Below are positions 33,126-42,723 of a stretch of DNA of 64,000 nt, piece by piece. This DNA is from Silene latifolia (lineage: Eukaryota; Streptophyta; Magnoliopsida; Caryophyllales; Caryophyllaceae). Under the pieces are notes generated by a model. That model was not told where the DNA came from and did no database searches. It saw only the letters and a list, made by a program, of their open reading frames with translations. The translations under genes were made by a program, and so were the position numbers. Positions within the stretch are counted from its first letter, which is position 1, and every line of letters starts with the position of its first letter. The stretch spans positions 84,709,156 to 84,773,155 of the forward strand of contig NC_133532.1 of the NCBI RefSeq assembly GCF_048544455.1, in the 5' to 3' direction.

Positions 33126-35062
33126 CAAGCTTTGGAGGCTCCTACCCTCTTGAGGTTTGGCTACTTCTTTCTTTGTTTTATTTACTTTATCTTGATCATG
33201 GTTGGAGAGTCCTAGCAACATAGAGGACTAACACCTCGGCCCCATTGAGGTGTTCTTATTTCATTGTTCCCACTTTTGAAAATCCAAAATGACAAATTTA
33301 GTTTCATGCATTGCATCTTGTGTGCATGAACTACCCCCAACTTTAGGACATTAGAAATAATGTCTAACTCGGTTTGGGGAAGTACATGCATACGTAACGG
33401 GAGGTAATCTAAATTACGCTCTCCGTCATAAACAAAAACCATGCATCATGTAGTGTAGATTAGTGTAGCTTGGATTTAGTGTAGAATTCATGCATCATGT
33501 TTGCATGATTTCCCATCATTTTGGCCATTGAGGACAATGCCCATATTAGTGTGGGGATGGGGAATTCTAACTTAACTTTTATTCAAAAATCCAAAAAAAT
33601 TGAAAAATTGAAAAACCAAAAACAAGTTCATTTCCTTTGTAGTGTAGTCTTGTATATATTGTTGTATATATTGTGTTTGTTTTATCCTTGTTCACATTGA
33701 TCGACTACGCCACATCCGAGACATGAGGATATTGAAGACCGCATGGTATGATCCTTCCAATCTCCTTTTTCCTCTTTATGTTAATGACTATGTGGCTTTA
33801 TTTTGATTGATGCGGTATAACAATGTGAACCTAGGACTTGCATTTAGTTTATATGGCATATTAGTTGGTAGAATCATATGCGTTAGGATGTTTATATGAT
33901 AGTTGCATCATGGCATGTAGTTTGCATGTTAGAAAAATTTTGCGAAACCGTCTACTTGGGAAGTTTGACAAGTGTATATAGGCCCTAGTAGATGCTTTTT
34001 CTTCTTAAGACTTTGCTTGTTAGAATACTTGTAAAACACCCTAGGATGTGTCATGCTAGTATCCTTTGACCCATTGATTAAGGCCTAATCAAGAGTACCT
34101 TGTGGTGTGATAATTCCTTGGCTACCGTTTATTCCAAGGTGACCCTTGAAACCATGCATCCATCATCCATGTTCTACCACATTTTTGTCAACAAAAGGGA
34201 ATGGGCACAAAAAAAAATTGATTTGAGTTCAAACAAATGAAAAGAAATGTGAAAGAAAGTTTGCAAAATGCATCAAATGAAAAGAGGAGCAAAAATAGAA
34301 CTCCTAAAGCTTCAAATATAAGCCACCCTCACTACATATGGGGTGACTTTGAAAATGTTCAAAAGAAATGCAAAGAAAAGTTGAAAGTTGTCAAGTATTG
34401 AAATGCCAAAAAAATCAAAAGAAATGGCAAGGAAGTGTTCTCAAATGTTATATGCCACAAGAAATTGGGGGGGAAAAAAACAAAAACAAACGAAAACTCC
34501 CAAAGTGAAACTCAAATATCTATTGATCCCTTTATCCATCGTTTCCATTTTTTGTGCATGGTAGAGAGGGGACGACCCTTCTTCTTGTCTAGGCAAGAGG
34601 GGGAATTCCGCTATCCTCCAGTGTTTCTAACACCATAGGGAGTCTACTCTTGACAAAAGCATTTAACGATTGAGGACAAAGGTACCCTAGATTGACACAA
34701 TTTGGAGGTGATTTATTGGTATCCTTCTAGGCTTAGTAGTTTGAAGAAATTGCATCTATGAAGGAGTGTGTACCCTTGAATTGCTTCCCTTGTAGATAAT
34801 TTCCGCCACTTAGATGAGGAAAGTGGCTATTCTTTTGTAGATGCATCCATTACTTGATTTTGTGTGCTTTAATGTTTGGATGTGTCGCCATTTTGGCAAG
34901 ACTCACCTTGCCTTTCAAGAAGGCATCCTACCTCATGGTTGTCTTGTTGTGAGTTGAAGGGGCGGAGTGAGACCCGCTAATTGTCTCATATCGGCTATGT
35001 TATTAGGTTAGTTTAAATAATGGTCCTAGTCTTTGTCACCTCTTTACTCGGGACGAGCAAAG
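33126..35062 (+). other. Athila B non-coding 3' region
   Basis: About 1.9 kb lies between the third ORF and the PPT, and much of it aligns with 2767-6064 of copy A on the other strand. It contains stretches of A-rich sequence (34200-34500) and no convincing coding region. Conservation in two copies suggests a structural or packaging role (inference). Confidence 0.6.
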
Positions 35063-35080
35063 GTTCGGTTTGGGGATATT
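35063..35080 (+). other. Polypurine tract of Athila B
   Basis: ggttcggtttggggatattt immediately precedes the 3' LTR start TGATGTGACC. Copy A has the same on the minus strand at about 2767-2785. Confidence 0.7.
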
Positions 35081-36683
35081 TGATGTGACCATAATTAGAG
35101 CATATTTAGTCCCCGAATTAGCCTTGTTCCCATGCTTTTTTGTGCATATTTGGGTCATTTATTGTCTTTAGTTCTTTGTTTTGCATATTCTTTGAGGTTT
35201 TGATCCCTTGGTAGGAAAGGAGTGCAAACCTTGCATTTTCATGGCAAAATGAGACTAAATTGATTGAATTCAATGAACAAGCATCAAGGAGAGTCAAGAT
35301 TAGAAGGCCTTTGTACATACTATAGTAGATGGACAATGATGAGAAAAGATCCTTGCATCCCTGAGGAAATCCCCAAGGATTTTATGCAGAAAAAGGAAGA
35401 AAAGAAGAAGAAACGAGACTGCCCAGCAATCCGTGCGTCTTCCCCTGAAGACGCCCGTCCACCACCCCACAACCCGTGCGTCTTCACCCTCTGGACGCCC
35501 GGGCAAAAGCTCCAGAAGACCGGCGTTTCCTCAACAAGGGACTTAATCGTCATTTAAGCCCTTAGTTAACCCTAATTCATGCACCTAATCCCCACTATAA
35601 ATACCCCATTAGTCTAATTAGAAGAGCATGTTCTTATTAGCAATCTTTAGTGTAGTTAATATCAATCAAATCTCTCTTTAATCTTGTAATCAACATTTAA
35701 TCAAGTTTTAATACAAGTTTTATTTCCTTAATCTCTCTCTTGTTCATCCTTTATTTTGGGTAATTGAAGATTATTTGGGTTATTATTGGGAGATTGACAA
35801 CCTTCCAATCAAGCATCAAGTACTTCTTTTATTCTTTGCTTTATTATTGGAATCATTAGTAGGTATAATTCTCTTAATCCCTCTTTAACTATTGTTAATT
35901 ACTTTCATTTATTCATCATGTTTCACTTTGTTGGTATGATTGACAACCTTGCTAGCATGTTCAACATGATAATGAGTGAGTAGTTTCCTTAGTTAGGGTT
36001 AATGGGTAATTAGGGGAAACCAACATGGAGAATGATTCATGCTTAAATTAATATGCTTTCATAGTTTATTTGCTTGCTTGTTGCGATCTCAACTTATGCA
36101 CATGTTATGTTTGATGAAATGTGAGCCTATGAATCCTTGCATTTTTTACCCATCACCTATCTTTTCAATGAGACTTGTAAGACATAAACCAACTCGAGTC
36201 TCATTAGACCATGCATATTGTTGAGTATGAAAGATTAAGTCGACTTGTAGGTGTTGTACAATCTAATCGATTCGGCTCCGGGACCCAAACTTTCCTAGGA
36301 TTGTAAGATATAAACCAACTCGATCAATCACAACAATAATTGCTTGCTTATAACTTGAGAATATGTTTGTATGATCAATTCCCATGAATCCCCTATGACC
36401 CCATGACACCCTAGTGCCTTTTATCAATTGTTTACATCCCATTTAATTCATCTTGCTTTTTTACTTTCATTGCTATTTAGTTTAGTGATCTTCTATTCAA
36501 ACCCCAATTGTGACACCCCTTAGACACAACTAGTTGCAATAGAAATCTCATCTCAATTCCCATCCCTTGGGATCCGACCTTTACTTGCCTCTTTACTAAT
36601 TGTAGAGTTGTTTGTGAAGTTATAAATTGTGTTTTGGTCTAGGTGCTCCTAACGACAAGTAACCGAAAAATACGATCCGACCA
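35081..36683 (+). repeat. 3' LTR of Athila B
   Basis: TGATGTGACC...CCGACCA, 1603 bp, followed by TSD gaaca. It lacks about 157 bp of the palindrome region of the 5' LTR. Its cluster is at 35440-35523 and its TATA box at about 35594. Confidence 0.92.
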
Positions 36684-36904
36684 GAACAGACAAATGAATG
36701 AGACAATAACATATAATATAATGACTATGGTAGTGCATAAAAACCGTGTTAGATCACAAACACCTCTAAAAATAAATGAAAATTGGAAGATATTAATAAG
36801 ATAATTACAACGGTTCTTATAAGAACCGTGTTAAATTATGCAATTTCTGAATAACATTATTTTAAATAACCTTCTTTCTTTATTTATTCATTTCTTTCTT
36901 TCTT

Positions 36905-36910
<6 letters not shown>

Positions 36911-36946
<36 letters not shown>
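36911..36946. repeat. (CT)n microsatellite in the GRF gene leader
   Basis: An uninterrupted ct run ending 12-14 bp before the ATG at 36959. Confidence 0.95.
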
Positions 36947-36949
<3 letters not shown>

Positions 36950-36958
36950 ACTCAAATT

Positions 36959-37246
36959 ATGTCAAGTGGTAGCTCTTCTTCTTCCTCTATTTCAACAGGG
37001 ACATGTAATTGCTCAGTTCCGGCAGCATTGCGGACTTCTTGGACTTTGCAAAATCTGGGAAGAAAGTTTCTTACTTGCAAATTCTATAATCCCAAGACTA
37101 AAATACGTGGATGCAATTATTTCAAGTGGGTTGATGAACCAATGACTGAGGGGCAGAGGAAGGTTATAAACAGGTTAGTGAATGAGAAAAAGAGCATGAA
37201 TATCGAGATTACTCAACTGAGAAGTATACTATATCAATTTGAATAA
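36959..37246 (+). CDS. GRF-type zinc-finger protein with coiled-coil tail
   Basis: A 95-residue protein. After a Ser-rich start comes CNCSVPAALRTSWTLQNLGR, then KFLTCKFYN and GCNYFKWVDE. The four metal ligands C-x-C...C...C and the G-R-x-F and F-x-W-x-D motifs are those of the zf-GRF domain, which binds single-stranded nucleic acid in other proteins. The C-terminal part is a heptad-like coiled coil (NRLVNEKKSMNIEITQLRSI). The same frame continues after the TAA at 37244-37246 for another 29 codons of similar coiled coil, to a stop at 37334-37336, so the stop may be a recent truncation. Such small GRF proteins are common in plant transposon-rich regions. The gene sits in the right arm of the CACTA after an aaccgtt array. 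Confidence 0.8.
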   Translation: MSSGSSSSSSISTGTCNCSVPAALRTSWTLQNLGRKFLTCKFYNPKTKIRGCNYFKWVDEPMTEGQRKVINRLVNEKKSMNIEITQLRSILYQFE

Positions 37247-38020
37247 TCGAAGCGGGGAAATGACAGTGAAATATTGAAGGCAAAAGAAGAATGCAAGAAG
37301 TTAACCATGGATATCGTAGAACTCAAAAACAATTAAGCATGGCTTAAGTTAATTGTCAAATTTCTTCTTCTAATTGTTATTTACCTAGTTTATTATGTAT
37401 GGTGGTAGTTTGTACTCTTTATGTGTAAACTTGTAATCCTTTAAATTAATGGAAATAAGCAAGATTTTCTAAGAAACATATTGTAATTAGCTGGCATATA
37501 CCAAATGATGCTTTATTTCTTGGCGGTAAAATCAAACACAATGAAATATAAAATAAAATGGTTATACCCAAACCGTTGTTCAGGACGTATATAGTTATAA
37601 CGGTCCAGACCGTTATGTATATAAAAATGATGCTTTATTTCTTGGCGGGAAAATCAAACAACATGAAAATATAACAGACAACGGTTATTTATAACCCGTT
37701 GTAGATAGTGCTAATCAATTACAGTTTCACACAAAACCGTTGTCTGTTTGGGAACAAAATACGACGATTTTCTTATACCATGTTTATTACTTTCCAATAA
37801 ACAAGGTCTTGTAAGTGTTGTATTATTCACACATATATACTCTGATCTTCCCCTCCCCCCACATAATATCCTCAAACATTGAGCTTCCCCTCAACCACCA
37901 GCCTATCCCATCGCCGTCGCAGTCATCGTCATCATCGCCATTGCCGCCGCCAGATCAATCCGGATTCTCCTACCTTAGGTATGCATTGTTATTATTTGTT
38001 TATTAATTTCTGCTTTAGCT

Positions 38021-39506
38021 ATGGTCCAAAAGCGGAAAAGAAACGATGGAAATGCGTCAGGCGACGACTCGGGTGATGAGAATAATTTGCAACACACTGC
38101 GGGTCGAATGCGCCACAGGGTTTCCCTGGAAGAAATAAATTCAAAGATACCTAATCCTTTACAATGGGATAAAGATATGGGGCTGCCATATGGTGAGTAT
38201 GCCGGGTATTTTGCGAGTTGGATTGGTTGTTGTGTAAGACAGTATGTGCCTCTCGGTACGCCGCGTATCAGTGAACTGAGTAAAATACGGAACACCATGC
38301 TAATAAAAAGAATAAAGGTATGTATATACAATAATAAATGTTTTGTTGAAATTAAGTTACTACTTGATATGTGTATTAGCCGAAACACTTGTACCAACTA
38401 TGCTCATCATATATGCAGTTAGCTTACGTTGTCCCCGAAAAGTATGATAAGTACCTAAAAAAAAGACAGGGGAAGCCCTCAGTTCTTGGAAGTTAAAGAT
38501 TGCTGAGAAGCACTTGTTCAACAAGGAAACCGGAGAGATGAACAAGAACCCACCAACAAAAAAGTATCCGTATATCAGTCAAGACCATTGGGATAGCTAT
38601 ATCGCTTATAGGCAGTCTGACAAGTTTAAGGTAACTTAATAATAATAATAAGTAAAGAAGTATACTTAGTTTAGTGTTTGGTCATGCTTACATTTCTTGA
38701 TACAATTTATTTGACGAAGGCTATGAGTGAGACGAACAAGGCGAACATTTTAAAGAAAAAGACCGTCTTTTACGGCTCCCGGGGTGGTTATAGATTGATT
38801 AAGAAGAAACTTATAAGTACATAATTCTTATAGTATTAGACTATTATGTGATAAATGTTATATATGTTCATAGTAATCATACATATTTTGAGAGGATATC
38901 AATGTGATGAGTGAATCGTAGGCAAAGCTTGGAAAATTCAGTCGTCACGACGCTTGGGTAGAAGGTTACACTCCTTAGAATGAAAGACGGAAACTGAATA
39001 TGATACGGACATCAAAGAGAAAATTATAAGTTTGAATAAATATGTCACTCCTAGCACTGGTAGTCGGAGTTATATCATATGAGTTGCTTAATGGTTTTAT
39101 GTGTATGTAGAGGATCTGTGAGAAGGAGGTACAGGAAGGAAAATGGAAGCCTGAAGGACGTGATGACATTCTTGCTAGGGCAATCGGCAAAGCAGAGCAT
39201 CCAGGTCGTGTGAGAGGGGTATCAACGCATGTTGGTATCATTAAGTATTTTGGGAAAACTACTCGAAGTGGTGATGATTCCAAGATGGTAATCTATAAAT
39301 ACTGTATTTGAACCAACGTAATTTATAACTATATATGTTGACATTAATTTCTACTACACAGCTACATAAAATAGATAGGTTGATGATGAGAATGTTGGAA
39401 ACTGGGGAAAAGCCATCAGAAAAAGAGTTTGATATGGTTCAAGAAGTCATAAAGGAAGTAGAGGAGGAGGAGGAGAAGGAGGAGGATGAGGAGGAGGAAA
39501 AAGAGG
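38021..39506 (+). pseudogene. En/Spm-type transposon protein, N-terminal exons
   Basis: Reconstructed exons with GT/AG borders are about 38021-38317, 38419-38630, 38721-38816, 38929-39028, 39112-39286 and 39361-39506. Exon 1 begins MVQKRKRNDGNASGDDSGDE and contains LGTPRISELSKIRNTMLIKR. Exon 2 needs a 1-bp frame change in an A8 run to read WKLKIAEKHLF, then YPYISQDHWDSYIAYRQSDK. Later exons give EVQEGKWKPEGRDDILARAI and GKAEHPGRVRGVSTHVGIIK. The order (WK..LAEKHLF, W..Y..RQS.KF, LARAIG.AEHPGRVRGV) is that of the plant Ptta/En/Spm transposase family. It ends in a Glu-rich stretch and probably splices on to the DUF8039 and Ulp1-like exons. It would be a DNA-binding accessory protein, not the catalytic TNPD. 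Confidence 0.7.
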
Positions 39507-39639
39507 TAATAATATTTATGTCTTATATATACAATGTGTTATATGATTTGGAAAATCAGTACGTATTCATCTCAGTACACATTTTTTACTTATGAAATTT
39601 ATTAAAGGTAGTGAATGTATGTGTATTAATTGATTAAAG

Positions 39640-41399
39640 CTGTCGTGAAGGGCGATTGCAAGGTGGCTTGTCATCTGTTCTATTTACAGGGAAAACAGAA
39701 AGTTGTTGTTGTTGCCAGGGGATACGTGTTCGCTTACGACCGGCTACAACAAGTTAAGGTTCATGGTATACCCCTTCGTCACAATTACAGTAAAGTGGAA
39801 GTGTCCCAATTATATAAAGACGAGTATGGGGAAGTAAAAGTACCATTTTCTAATGAGGAGATCACTTATTTGAAAGAAGCCCTGAGCTCTTATGTGCAAT
39901 GGCCTAACAACCTCATCAATGTTGTCATTCCCGAGGTACCTATACGCAGACGTTAATTATTACTTGTTCTTTAAATATATTAGGGTACGAATATTAACAC
40001 ATCGTAAATACTTTAATCTTTACATTTGCAGAAGTTAAGCAAAACCATGGCAGCAGCTAAAGCAATTACTACTATGTCAACGGAAGTTGTTGCAGTCAAG
40101 CCTGCTTATGATTCTTATTATGAATCGTGTGAATATAAGAAAAAAATGAAAACTGCTTCGCTGATGGCTTTGCACAACCTGGCTGTAAAGAAGTCAACTA
40201 GAGAGGGGGTGTAGTCATGATTAACATTGAAGAGGAAATTATGGGCGCAGCTGATATAGCCGTACTGGATCCAAAGCAACTGATGAAATTTGTCGACCTT
40301 GACAATTTAGATGTTGTTCACATTTTGATTTGGATGAAGTAAGTTTTATTAATAAAACTATTTAGTCATTTCCATTTACGAATAATTATGTTTGTTAAAA
40401 TTATCAATTACAATAACATTTTTCATTCCATGTGGCGTAATAGGTACCTGAATAATCAGATCGTTGAGTGGAAGTTCCCAATTCACGCCTACGGATTCTT
40501 GAGTCCTAAGGCGTTCTCTGTGCACAGAATTTCATACGAAGAATAAATCAATAGTATCTCTCGTCGGTTGATGTCGTCCAAAAAACTATGGCTTGCCCCC
40601 TACAATGAGAATATGTATGTATAGTACATGATTATTGTAATGAATCATGGTTCTATAAATTTATTACTAACATGCTTAAATGCGTGTAAATGAACTAACA
40701 GTTCAATGTCCCAAATTGAATAGGAAGCACTGGGTGCTACTGGCAATCCAAGTGGAAACAAAAACAGTGTACTGGATTGACTCTCGCGAACACAAACCCT
40801 CTGACAATTGTGTAAGGATGATAACTGAGTAAGTTTACAACCCTCAATAATGTCATTTGTTATTGTATGACTTGAGACATATATATGCAAATAATAAATG
40901 TGTGTATATTTATGATTTAGTATTTTTGAAGCAAAAAAAAGATTATGTCCACTTGGGAAATATGAAAGCGACGCTGTTCCCAATTTTATCTCGCCATTAG
41001 TAAGTGTATTCTTAATAATTACTCGTATCATTTAATTAATGTTTATACGAGAGGTTGATTATCTAATTCAGCTGATTTGTGTGTGATTTATATAATAGTC
41101 TCCTAAAGCACCAGACGACAAAGAATACGCCTTTTACGTTTGCCAGTCCATGTGGGAGGTTATCAACAGAAAACTATCTACCATTCCGATACGGGTTAGT
41201 GTGATTTAAAAACTATTTCAGACGTAAATTGAGTTCAATTCTGTATACTTCCATGTATTATATCTATTTTGATTATGTATATTTTGAATTTTAGTTTCCA
41301 CTAATACTTAACAAAGCCCCAGAATATTCACCAGAGGACATCAACCAGATGAGAATTATGTGGGCCAGTTATGTTGTTTCATTAGCGGAGTCTCAATAG
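39640..41399 (+). pseudogene. DUF8039-like and Ulp1-like (C48) protease exons, active-site Cys replaced
   Basis: This probably continues the gene at 38021-39506. The exon at 39640-39935 has GDCKVACHLFYLQGKQKVVV, then VHGIPLRHNYSKVEV and EALSSYVQWPNNL, a pattern I associate with DUF8039. Later exons (about 40032-40338, 40444-40611, 40724-40829, 40921-40999, 41099-41193, 41295-41399) give a Ulp1-type fold: KKLWLAPYNEN, then HWVLLAIQVETKTVYWIDSR with the catalytic His and Asp. EYAFYVCQSMWEV stands where ECGYYV is usual, so the nucleophile Cys reads Tyr (TAC). A TAA near 40546 is in frame. Ulp1-type genes are common passengers of plant CACTA and Mutator elements and would remove SUMO from proteins. 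This copy looks inactive. Confidence 0.7.
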
Positions 41400-41576
41400 T
41401 TTTCTCATGCTTTATGTACGAATGTGTATATATAGATCCATTGTGTATTGGTTTATTTTGTTTTCTCAATAGCAGTTGTGTTTTGGCTGTTGATCATCCT
41501 GTTTGTTCTGTTTTTAAACTGGGTTTAATTGATTGCGGGGTGTAATATTTTGATACAGGATTGAATTTTTGCAGAC

Positions 41577-41633
41577 AATTTCTTTGAATGCTATTTTTTA
41601 GCAAAATGAAAAAAATAGCATTTCAAAGAATTG
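41577..41633. repeat. Inverted repeat after the Ulp1-like gene
   Basis: aatttctttgaatgctattt pairs with aaatagcatttcaaagaatt across a loop of about 10 bases, with one bulged base. It is 180 bp past the stop codon and could be a small hairpin or MITE relic. Confidence 0.7.
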
Positions 41634-41679
41634 CTAGAACATGCTAAAATCATTTTAAAAAAAAAATTAAAAACAATAA

Positions 41680-42240
41680 TGGTTAAAAACAACCCGTTGC
41701 AAACAATTATTTGATAACGATTTTATTTAGATAAATAACCGCTGACATATTTTCCCTCCCATTCAAACCGCCAAAAATATAAGATAACGAACGATAACCG
41801 TTGTCGAGTTGAAAACTTTTACAACGGTTTATTTAAGCAGAACCGTTGACAAAATTTCATCAATATAAATAGATAACGGTTACATACCGTTGTCAATAGA
41901 TGAATATAACAAGGGTTTTGCACGCAATAAAATCGTTAAATTTTGACATTCAATTAAATAAGATAACGAAATGAACCGTTATCATATATAATATTTAACA
42001 ACGGTTTTGGAACAATAAGACGTTGTCAATAGTAAACTACGACAACGGATTTGAAACCGTTCTTAAGATTTAACAATGGTTTCTTAAAAGATTTTATAAC
42101 GGTTCTTGATGTTGTATAATGGTCGCGTGTTATTTGTACAACCGTGGTAAATATTTAACAACCGTTGTTGCAATAACGGTCCCGTGTTTCTATTTAAAAA
42201 TGGTAATTGCATTATTTGACCGTTATTGGATGTCTTATTT
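41680..42240. repeat. CACTA right subterminal repeat array
   Basis: More than fifteen aaccgtt / aacggtt motifs in both orientations approach the right terminus, mirroring 12030-12375. Confidence 0.85.
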
Positions 42241-42249
42241 GGCGTGGTG
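42222..42249 (-). repeat. CACTA right terminal inverted repeat
   Basis: Its reverse complement starts CACCACGCCAAATAAGACAT. TSD aga follows at 42250-42252. Confidence 0.85.
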
Positions 42250-42723
42250 AGAGATTCATGCTAGGTTGTCAATCAAGCATTTCATCAAGCATAACATGTG
42301 CATAAGTTGAAACTACAACAAGCAAGCAATCATATGAACTTATTAAGTAAAGATCTACCCCATGATTAATTCCCCTAATCCCCCATTAACCCTTGCTAGG
42401 AGACTACTCACTCATGATCATGGAAAACATGCTAATAAGGGTGTCAATCATATTAACAAGGCTAAACATGGTGAATGAGTAAAGCAATAAACAATAATTA
42501 AGCAAAGGATAAAAGGAATTGTACCAACTTAGGATGATCCAAATAATAAGCAAAGAATAATAGAAGAAAACTTGATGAATGATGAAAAGTTGCCAATTCT
42601 ACAATAAACCCAAATAGTCTTCAAATTACCCAACTAAATTTAAGAACACTTGAATGATTAAGGAAAGATTAAGATTTGATTAAGATTGAATTGTGTAGTA
42701 CAACTTGATTAATACTAATAAAG
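42250..42723 (-). repeat. Athila A 5' LTR, piece 2 of 3
   Basis: It resumes exactly where 11976 stopped when compared with the intact LTR (1170-1640), and ends at TSD taaag before element b. Confidence 0.92.

Larger units (their letters stand above)
17098..36683 (+). mobile_element. Athila-type (Ty3) element B, non-autonomous
   Basis: It is flanked by the TSD gaaca (17093-17097 and 36684-36688) within the CACTA. The 5' LTR (17098-18857) and 3' LTR (35081-36683) are nearly identical apart from one indel of about 157 bp. In order it has a tRNA-Asp-type PBS, gag, protease, a short tail, an inter-ORF region with palindromes, the third ORF, a 2-kb non-coding stretch and a PPT. Copia D is inserted in the protease frame. 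Reverse transcriptase, RNase H and integrase are absent, as in copy A, so the deletion predates the two copies and the family depends on a helper. Confidence 0.92.
36720..37770. repeat. CACTA internal aaccgtt repeats and duplicated unit
   Basis: Scattered aaccgttgt / acaacggtt motifs flank the GRF gene. A 60-bp unit (atgatgctttatttcttggc) occurs at about 37503-37560 and again at 37627-37685. Confidence 0.7.
11977..42249. mobile_element. CACTA (En/Spm) DNA transposon, about 10.7 kb without its inserts
   Basis: It is flanked by the 3-bp TSD aga and starts CACTACCCCAAAT. The reverse complement of its right end reads CACCACGCCAAAT, so the termini are inverted repeats of about 27 bp with roughly seven mismatches. 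Both ends are packed with short aaccgttgt/acaacggtt repeats in both orientations, the expected subterminal transposase-binding array. It interrupts the 5' LTR of Athila A, whose intact counterpart at 1160-1180 shows the empty site. Inside are three XS-like genes, a GRF zinc-finger gene, an En/Spm-type and Ulp1-like gene, a solo LTR and Athila B with copia D. No TNPD (Tnp2/DDE) transposase is recognisable. Confidence 0.9.
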
